Source of the DNA: an uncultured Lachnospiraceae bacterium
Lineage (GTDB): Bacteria; Bacillota_A; Clostridia; Lachnospirales; Lachnospiraceae
DNA: 9,587 bases
Direction: 5' to 3'
NCBI GenBank assembly: GCA_947175285.1
Contig: CAMWMM010000155.1
Span: 1-9,587 of the forward strand
Part shown: positions 5,525 to 9,587 of the stretch, piece by piece
Layout of the letters: each line of letters starts with the position of its first letter
Numbering within the stretch: position 1 is the first letter of the stretch
Position numbers and translations under genes: made by a program
The notes under the pieces: model-generated
Seen by the model: the letters and a program-made list of their open reading frames with translations, nothing else
Told to the model about the DNA's origin: nothing
Databases searched by the model: none

Positions 5525-6683
5525 GTAACTCCTCCATTATCTCTTGAAAAACTTTATTCAACTCGTCCAGCAAATCCTTAACATCCTCAATGCCGACGGA
5601 AAGCCTCAGTGTACTCTCCGTAATGCCGTTCTTTTCACGTATTTCTTTAGGAACATCCGAATGAGTCTGTGTTGTCGGATATGTAATTAACGTCTCCACG
5701 CCTCCGAGACTTTCCGCAAACTTAATCATGCGTACTTTTTCTAAAACCGCCAATGCAAATTCTTTACTTTCCACTTGGAAGGTAAGCATAGCGCCAAACC
5801 CTCTTGCCTGCTTTTTCATAATATCATATCCCGGATGTTCCGGAAGCCCCGGATATATCACTTTCTTTACTGGCGTCTGCTCTTTTAACCAATTTGCAAT
5901 TTCTATTGCATTTTTCTGTGCTTTCTCCATCCGGATGCCAAGCGTCTTGATACCGCGCAGGATGAGCCAGCTATCGAACGGCGCAAGTCCCGCTCCTGTC
6001 GTCTTAATGAGGAAACGAAGTTTTTCGCTGATATCCTCCCTGTTTGTCACTAAAAATCCCGCCAGCGTGTCATTGTGGCCGCCAAGATATTTCGTTCCGC
6101 TATGTACGACAATATCCGCTCCCAAATCCAACGGATTCTGAAAATACGGCGAAAGAAATGTATTGTCAACAATCAGCAATATATTATGCTTTTTTGTTAT
6201 TTTTGCAAGTTTTCCGATATCCGTCACATTCATCATAGGATTGGTCGGCGTCTCAATGTAAATGGCTTTTGTATTTTCATTAATATAACTTTCTATATCT
6301 TCTTTATAACAATCAATGCTGGAAAATGCAATGCCGTTTTTCTCGGATATATTGTGAAAAAGCCTGATACTTCCCCCGTAAAGGTCCGCATCCACAATCA
6401 GATGGTCGCCCGGACGAAACATCTCCATCATCAAAGTAATCGCTGCCATTCCTGAAGACAATGCCAGCGCATCTATTCCGTTTTCCAAAGACGCCACTAT
6501 TTTTTCCAACTGCGCTCTGGTTGGATTCTGTACCCTGTTGTAATCGTATCCAGTACTGTTACCTACACTGGGATGCTCATAAGTAGCCGTCTGAAAAATC
6601 GGATAACTGATTGCTCCGTAATTGTTACAGCATCCCTCATCTTCTTCTAAGTGCAGACACTTTGTTTCGATTCCTCTTCCCAT
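5517..6683 (-). CDS. Cys/Met metabolism PLP-dependent enzyme (cystathionine gamma-synthase-like)
   Basis: This 388-residue protein belongs to the Cys/Met metabolism PLP family (cystathionine gamma-synthase, gamma- and beta-lyase, methionine gamma-lyase). Motifs in order: Y48/R50 in YDYNRVQNPT, SSGMAA (76-81) for phosphate binding, the DLYGG tyrosine (Y102) that stacks on PLP, ETPTNP (144-149), D173 in VDNTF, HSGTKYLGGH with Schiff-base K198, and ESLGGVETLITYPTTQTH (324-341). Length matches the family. The family does not separate its reactions by motif alone; being followed at once by a MalY/PatB-type lyase favours gamma-synthase or a homocysteine/cysteine-forming role. An ATG at 6683 follows GGGGGA at about 6 nt. 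It is the first gene of a three-gene overlapping operon with a long structured leader. No SAM-I or T-box sequence is visible in that leader. Confidence 0.9.
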   Translation of the reverse strand: MGRGIETKCLHLEEDEGCCNNYGAISYPIFQTATYEHPSVGNSTGYDYNRVQNPTRAQLEKIVASLENGIDALALSSGMAAITLMMEMFRPGDHLIVDADLYGGSIRLFHNISEKNGIAFSSIDCYKEDIESYINENTKAIYIETPTNPMMNVTDIGKLAKITKKHNILLIVDNTFLSPYFQNPLDLGADIVVHSGTKYLGGHNDTLAGFLVTNREDISEKLRFLIKTTGAGLAPFDSWLILRGIKTLGIRMEKAQKNAIEIANWLKEQTPVKKVIYPGLPEHPGYDIMKKQARGFGAMLTFQVESKEFALAVLEKVRMIKFAESLGGVETLITYPTTQTHSDVPKEIREKNGITESTLRLSVGIEDVKDLLDELNKVFQEIMEELHG

Positions 6684-6775
6684 CTTAATCCCCCATTCTT
6701 GCTCAACCCGCGATATTTGGGCAAAGGCGTTAGCAACGCCTGCACAAATTCGCGTGTGAAAAATTTATTTTTCAC
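6647..6775 (-). other. Leader ORF (42 codons) overlapping the start of the metB-like gene
   Basis: Minus strand: GTG 6775-6773 follows GGAGG at 5 nt, a better ribosome binding site than most in the window, and opens 42 codons (initiator, then KNKFFTREFVQALLTPLPKY...) that run through both leader hairpins and end 37 nt inside the metB-like gene in another frame. A second, 12-codon frame (GTG at 6812-6810, ending in the TGA of GTGTGA) overlaps its start by 4 nt. Either may be translated to control the operon, or both may be accidental results of the repeat structure. I do not recognise the peptide. Confidence 0.3.
6710..6753 (-). repeat. Long interrupted hairpin in the operon leader
   Basis: GCGA/TCGC (4 bp), then ATTTG/CAAAT (5 bp) after one bulged base, then AGGCGTT/AACGCCT (7 bp) after an unequal internal loop, closed by a 3-nt loop: 16 paired positions in 44 nt. 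There is no long U-tract after it, so it is not a classical terminator. It sits between promoter and metB-like start, so it will be part of the mRNA. It could be a regulatory RNA fold or a dispersed palindromic (REP-like) element. Confidence 0.7.
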
Positions 6776-6777
6776 AC
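6754..6777. repeat. Perfect 11-bp inverted repeat abutting the leader hairpin
   Basis: GTGTGAAAAAT and its exact complement ATTTTTCACAC flank a 2-nt centre. It begins at the base after the previous hairpin ends, so the two structures are contiguous. On the minus strand it contains the GTG start of the 42-codon leader ORF. It could be a protein-binding operator (dyad) as well as an RNA hairpin. Confidence 0.75.
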
Positions 6778-6828
6778 TATCCTCCTGCTTATCTTCGTAT
6801 TGCGTTTCACACTATTCCTACTGCTTTA
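6770..6828. repeat. Tandem imperfect ~23-bp direct repeat containing an SD/GTG signal
   Basis: TTTCACACTAT followed by CCTCCTGCTTA (6770-6791) recurs 35 bp later as TTTCACACTAT followed by TCCTACTGCTTTA (6805-6828). Read on the minus strand each copy is AGCAG(G/T)AGG plus GTGTGAAA, that is, a duplicated translation-start-like signal. The copy nearer the gene keeps a good SD; the other is degraded. Confidence 0.65.
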
Positions 6829-6841
6829 GTATGCATAATAG

Positions 6842-6870
6842 ATTCTATCATACAATTACTCTGAAAGCAA
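6842..6870 (-). promoter_or_regulatory. Promoter of the metB-like/MalY/pectinesterase operon
   Basis: Minus strand: -35 TTGCTT (6870-6865), 17-nt spacer, -10 TAGAAT (6847-6842) with extended TGA before it. The -35 lies inside the last codons of the phosphotransferase gene. The predicted transcript has a leader of about 150 nt before the metB-like start. Confidence 0.55.
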
Positions 6871-7779
6871 GTTCTCATTTCTATATTTATCCGTATACCA
6901 TTTTGGTATGTAGGAATGGAAATTGTCGTAGTCATCAAAAGCCATGCGGCACCTTGTTACCATTCCGTCAATTTCTTCTTGTCCGAATTTTTCCGCCCAC
7001 TTGATAGAATACAATGAGGCGTGTGCAACATAAACAGCAAGCGTAATCCAAAAATCTTCCGGGATATTGTCATCAAAATAAGCGTCAATCTGCCCAATGC
7101 AATACGGAATGCTGAGTTCAATGCCAAAACTTTCAAGCTTATAAAATTCTTCGTAGGGGTCTCCGACTTCCCAACGATTAAAATCAATCACCCCGATAGA
7201 ACCCTCATTTGTATATATCAAATTCCCCGGATGATAATCTCCATGCATATACACCGGTTCCATTTTCCACATTTTGTCAATGTTTTCCTTTACATATTGA
7301 ATTGCAGTCTCATCACCGTCGATTCGAACCTGCGACTCCTCATAGCGCGATAACTGTAGCAGTTTCTTTGCTTTCTTTGTATCTTTGGGGATATCATCAA
7401 CAGCAACTTCTATGGAATGTATTTTCTTTAATATTTTCCCGGCCTCCCTGCCTAACAGATACTGTTCTTTTTCCGGTAATGCAGACAAAACTTCTTCCAT
7501 ATCTTTACCCTCAACCCAGGAAAGCAGCATATATGCATTCTTTCCCTCATTACAGATTCCAAAATCAACCGGAGCGGACATAGGAAAACCGAGTTTTGAA
7601 TACTTAGTTATGATTTCGTATTCTTTTTTCTTTGCATCATATTGTTCCATATCAGATATTCTAAGCAGTAACAGCCTGCCGTCTGTCGTTTCGATAAAAT
7701 ACTTACTGTCACTCGACCATCCTTTTGAAACTTTCTCAACAGTTTTCCATTCGGTGCTGTTTTTAATATCTTCAAACAT
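6856..7779 (-). CDS. APH-family phosphotransferase
   Basis: This 307-residue protein has the aminoglycoside phosphotransferase / choline kinase-like fold. HGDYHPGN (179-186) is the Brenner motif with catalytic base D181 and metal-binding N186, and VIDFNRWEVGDP (198-208) carries D199, the second metal ligand. The N-terminal lobe has the strand pattern GRLLLLRIS with R40 in the position where kinases carry the nucleotide-binding lysine, and the hinge-like YMLLSWVEGKD (83-93). Family members phosphorylate small molecules with ATP, including aminoglycosides, macrolides, homoserine or sugars; the substrate cannot be read here, and antibiotic resistance should not be assumed. It starts 12 nt after the tcdA-like gene, and its AAGGAG overlaps that gene's stop codon, so the two share a transcript. 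No terminator is evident before the next operon's promoter, which begins inside its 3' end. Confidence 0.85.
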   Translation of the reverse strand: MFEDIKNSTEWKTVEKVSKGWSSDSKYFIETTDGRLLLLRISDMEQYDAKKKEYEIITKYSKLGFPMSAPVDFGICNEGKNAYMLLSWVEGKDMEEVLSALPEKEQYLLGREAGKILKKIHSIEVAVDDIPKDTKKAKKLLQLSRYEESQVRIDGDETAIQYVKENIDKMWKMEPVYMHGDYHPGNLIYTNEGSIGVIDFNRWEVGDPYEEFYKLESFGIELSIPYCIGQIDAYFDDNIPEDFWITLAVYVAHASLYSIKWAEKFGQEEIDGMVTRCRMAFDDYDNFHSYIPKWYTDKYRNENLLSE

Positions 7780-7791
7780 TGCTTATTCTCC

Positions 7792-8502
7792 TTAAAATCC
7801 GCATAAATCTTTCACCACTTCACCGGCAATAATTAATCCCGCCACAGACGGCACAAATGCCACACTTCCCGGAACCGCCTTTCGTTCCGTGTGTTTATCC
7901 TCTGCATCCAGAGGCTTTATCGGCTCTTCTTCGGAATACACCACCTTTAATTTCTTTACGCCGCGTTTTTTCAACTCTCTTCTCATGACTTTTGCCAAAG
8001 GACATATTTTTGTCTTATAAATATCAGCGACCCTGAACTGACTGCCGTCTAATTTGTTTCCGGCGCCCATGCTGCTGATAATAGGCACATTTTTTTCCTG
8101 CGCTTTCATCACAAGCTCAATTTTTGCAGTAACCGTATCTACCGCATCGACAATATAATCGTATTCCTCAAAAGGAAATTCATCTGCGTTTTCGGGCAGA
8201 AAAAAGCACTCGTGTGTGATAACCCCCGCCTCCGGATTGATTTCCAGTATCCGCTCTTTCATCACTTCTGTCTTATATTTTCCTACAGTTTTGTGTGTCG
8301 CTATAATCTGGCGGTTTAAGTTTGTCAGGCAGACCTTATCATTGTCAATCAAATCAAATGCTCCGACTCCGCTTCGCACAAGGGCTTCACAGACATATCC
8401 CCCCACGCCCCCAATTCCGAAAACTGCGACTCTGGACGCAGATAATTTGTTCATCGCCTCTTTTCCAAGCAATAATTCCGTTCTTGAAAATTGTGTTGAC
8501 AT
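7792..8502 (-). CDS. tcdA: tRNA threonylcarbamoyladenosine dehydratase (TcdA/CsdL-like, ThiF/E1 family)
   Basis: This 236-residue E1-like protein should use ATP to convert t6A at position 37 of ANN-decoding tRNAs into its cyclic form (ct6A). The N-terminal nucleotide-binding site is GIGGVGG (29-35), followed by LIDNDKVCLTNLNRQ with D53, D55, N61 and R64, which bind ATP and metal. VDAVDTV (118-124) with D122 is the adenylation-site aspartate. SSMGAGNKLD (143-152) is characteristic of the TcdA branch rather than of ThiF/MoeB; the zinc-binding CxxC pairs of MoeB are absent. Length is typical. The start ATG 8502 follows AAGGAG (8516-8511) with an 8-nt spacer and an extended -10 promoter. It is the first gene of a two-gene unit with the phosphotransferase. 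Confidence 0.9.
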   Translation of the reverse strand: MSTQFSRTELLLGKEAMNKLSASRVAVFGIGGVGGYVCEALVRSGVGAFDLIDNDKVCLTNLNRQIIATHKTVGKYKTEVMKERILEINPEAGVITHECFFLPENADEFPFEEYDYIVDAVDTVTAKIELVMKAQEKNVPIISSMGAGNKLDGSQFRVADIYKTKICPLAKVMRRELKKRGVKKLKVVYSEEEPIKPLDAEDKHTERKAVPGSVAFVPSVAGLIIAGEVVKDLCGF

Positions 8503-8533
8503 CCGTGTATCTCCTTATGTTAGATTTCTCTTC

Positions 8534-8542
8534 ATCATACCA
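8534..8542 (-). promoter_or_regulatory. Promoter of tcdA-like gene
   Basis: Minus strand extended -10, TGG-TATGAT (8542-8534), 17 bases upstream of the AAGGAG ribosome binding site. The -35 region is not consensus, as is common with extended -10 elements. Confidence 0.5.
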
Positions 8543-8597
8543 TAATCTGAGTGCGGATACCATCAGAAACGCATTTTAAACTTTTTAAAAAAATGCT

Positions 8598-8626
8598 TTG
8601 AAAAAAATTTTTTGTTGCTGTATAAT
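8598..8626 (+). promoter_or_regulatory. Promoter of the MATE transporter gene
   Basis: -35 TTGAAA (8598-8603), 17-nt spacer, -10 TATAAT (8621-8626): a near-consensus housekeeping promoter, with A/T runs around the -35 that could act as an UP element. Transcription should start near 8632, just before the left arm of the attenuator hairpin. Confidence 0.75.
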
Positions 8627-8634
8627 ATAGATAC

Positions 8635-8691
8635 AACGTGTAGCACTTATGCGTAATTCCGGTTGCGCATAAACTACACGTTTCTTTTTTT
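8635..8691 (+). terminator. Intrinsic terminator/attenuator in the MATE gene leader
   Basis: AACGTGTAG (8635-8643) pairs with CTACACGTT (8674-8682), and TTATGCGTAA (8647-8656) pairs with TTGCGCATAA (8663-8672, one T-G wobble). The loop is TTCCGG and the internal loop is only 3x1, giving about 19 paired positions. TCTTTTTTT follows directly. This is a strong intrinsic terminator, yet it lies between the promoter and start codon of the same gene, so most transcripts should stop at about 60 nt unless the hairpin is prevented. A 7-codon ORF (ATG at 8649, residues MRNSGCA, TAA at 8670-8672) lies inside the stem; a ribosome there would block folding. No Shine-Dalgarno sequence precedes it. Just after, 8681-8704 is a perfect 24-nt palindrome in which the T-run is mirrored by an A-run. 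Confidence 0.75.
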
Positions 8692-8731
8692 GCAAAAAAA
8701 GAAAATCAAAGAAAAAGGAATGGTGAATCCA

Positions 8732-9587
8732 ATGGAGCAATCTAATCAGTTTTTAGGAACAGAACAAATTGGGAAATTAATGAGAAAATATGCAATACCC
8801 TGCATTATTTCACTTTTAGTCGGGGCGCTTTACAATATTGTTGACCAAATTTTTATTGCTAATGCCAGTTATCTCGGCTCATATGGCAATGCAGCAAATA
8901 CAGTCGTATTTCCTCTTACAGTAGTGGCATTGGCTATTGCTGTTATGATTGGAGATGGATGCTGTGCATTTGTCAGCATCAGTCTTGGCAAAGGTGAGAA
9001 AGATGTTGCTAAAAAAAGTGTCGGTAATGTTGTAATTATGATTATAGCAGGCAGTCTGCTGTTAACTGCCGTTTACTTGATTTTTCAAACACAAATCATT
9101 GCTATGTTTGGCGGAACCGTAAATGAAGAAACATTTTACTATTCAAAGGAATACTTCTTTTATATCAGTCTTGGAATTCCGTTTTATATGTTTGGGCAGG
9201 CAATGAATCCTGTTATACGTGCAGATGGAAATCCTAAATTTGCTATGGCTTCTACTCTTTTCGGTGCAGCTGCCAATATTATTCTTGATCCTATTTTCAT
9301 TTTCATATTTAAATGGGGAATGATGGGGGCTGCTGTTGCGACTGTAATCGGTCAGGTTATTACGGCTGTTTTGGCAGTATGGTACATCTGTCATATGAAA
9401 ACGATAAAACCGTCATCAGAAGATTTGAAAATTGACTATAATATTTGCGGAAAGACTTTACTTTTAGGAATTACAAGCTTTTTATCTCAAATTTCATTAG
9501 TCGCGGCAATGGCTGCAATTAATAATATGCTCCGTAAATATGGGGCGTTAGATGAAATATTCGGGCAAGCGCAATATGCCCAGATTC
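8732..9587 (+). CDS. MATE family efflux transporter, MepA-like (N-terminal part)
   Basis: The frame is open from ATG 8732 to the right edge (285 codons), so the last part of the roughly 450-residue protein is missing. It is an integral inner-membrane exporter using H+ or Na+ exchange to expel drugs or cationic compounds. The hydrophobic segments fit about seven or eight of the twelve helices. Family marks: ALYNIVDQIFIAN (32-44), GDGCCAFVSISLGKGE (74-89), NPVIRADGNPK (159-169), and ANIILDPIFIFIFKWGMMGAAVAT (181-204). These match the MepA/DinF-like bacterial group. Start choice: in-frame ATG 8720 and GTG 8723 also exist; AAGGA (8715-8719) is too close to 8720, and GGTG (8722-8725) fits ATG 8732, where MEQSNQFLGT also resembles related N-termini. 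Expression is probably controlled by the attenuator upstream. Confidence 0.92.
   Translation, partial: MEQSNQFLGTEQIGKLMRKYAIPCIISLLVGALYNIVDQIFIANASYLGSYGNAANTVVFPLTVVALAIAVMIGDGCCAFVSISLGKGEKDVAKKSVGNVVIMIIAGSLLLTAVYLIFQTQIIAMFGGTVNEETFYYSKEYFFYISLGIPFYMFGQAMNPVIRADGNPKFAMASTLFGAAANIILDPIFIFIFKWGMMGAAVATVIGQVITAVLAVWYICHMKTIKPSSEDLKIDYNICGKTLLLGITSFLSQISLVAAMAAINNMLRKYGALDEIFGQAQYAQI

Noticed and set aside
5728..6455. Plus-strand ORFs opposite the metB-like gene
   Set aside because: Antisense shadows without ribosome binding sites; the minus-strand PLP-enzyme frame has every family motif.
6684..6850. SAM riboswitch or T-box upstream of the metB-like gene
   Set aside because: I looked for the conserved SAM-I core and for T-box/specifier elements and saw neither; the hairpins present do not match those folds, and there is no terminator U-tract.
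8216..8579. Plus-strand ORFs opposite the tcdA-like gene and its promoter
   Set aside because: No promoter or SD, low-complexity composition; antisense to a well-supported gene.
8571..8613. A/T-rich inverted repeats upstream of the MATE promoter as a terminator
   Set aside because: They lie in a divergent promoter region with no gene ending there; they are more likely A-tracts/UP element sequence.
9143..9394. Minus-strand 83-codon ORF inside the MATE gene
   Set aside because: Antisense shadow of a membrane-protein frame, with no start signals.
1..9587. CRISPR array, tRNA/rRNA genes, insertion sequence
   Set aside because: No regularly spaced repeats, no cloverleaf or rRNA-like sequence, and no transposase frame seen on either strand.

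Overview
This window looks like part of a low-to-mid-GC Gram-positive chromosome of the Clostridia, most likely a Lachnospiraceae-type gut bacterium. The grounds are strong AGGAGG-like ribosome binding sites, many extended -10 (TGnTATAAT) promoters, a lipobox protein, and the mix of a cytoplasmic pectinesterase, MalY/PatB and Cys/Met-PLP enzymes and a MepA-like MATE pump. The species cannot be fixed from the sequence alone.

Left part (1-3254) is an AT-rich accessory region. On the minus strand lie a STAND-like P-loop NTPase cut off by the window edge, an Amidase_3 lipoprotein, and a 55-residue protein resembling the C-terminal half of a RelB/DinJ-type antitoxin whose stop overlaps the amidase start. 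Next comes a GC-richer, hairpin-rich stretch (about 2000-2140) ending in an imperfect hairpin directly followed by TAAGTGCACCCTTA. This is the architecture of a MOBQ-type (RSF1010/R1162, pIP501-like) origin of transfer, and I read the region as an integrated or decayed mobilizable element carrying defence-like cargo. To its right are an unrecognised 111-residue protein, an intergenic segment with an orphan tiny ORF and two minus-strand terminator-like hairpins, and a minimal nucleotidyltransferase (MNT) whose expected HEPN partner is missing.

Middle part (3319-6870) is a tightly overlapping minus-strand operon: a Cys/Met-metabolism PLP enzyme (metB-like), a MalY/PatB-type C-S lyase/aminotransferase, and a pectin methylesterase without a signal peptide. 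The two PLP enzymes fit a transsulfuration/homocysteine route; a pectinesterase translationally coupled to them is unexpected. The leader of this operon holds two abutting hairpins, a tandem ~23-bp repeat that duplicates an SD-plus-GTG signal, and two overlapping leader-size ORFs. No SAM riboswitch is visible.

Right part (6856-9587) holds a tcdA-like tRNA t6A dehydratase gene followed by a phosphotransferase of the APH fold (minus strand), and, divergently, the first 285 codons of a MATE efflux pump running off the right edge. Between the MATE promoter and its start codon sits a long hairpin with a U-tract, that is, a probable transcription attenuator, with a 7-codon ORF inside the hairpin.

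There are no tRNA, rRNA, CRISPR or recognisable IS genes. The most notable items are the oriT-like site, the structured leader of the sulfur/pectin operon, and the attenuator ahead of the MATE pump.
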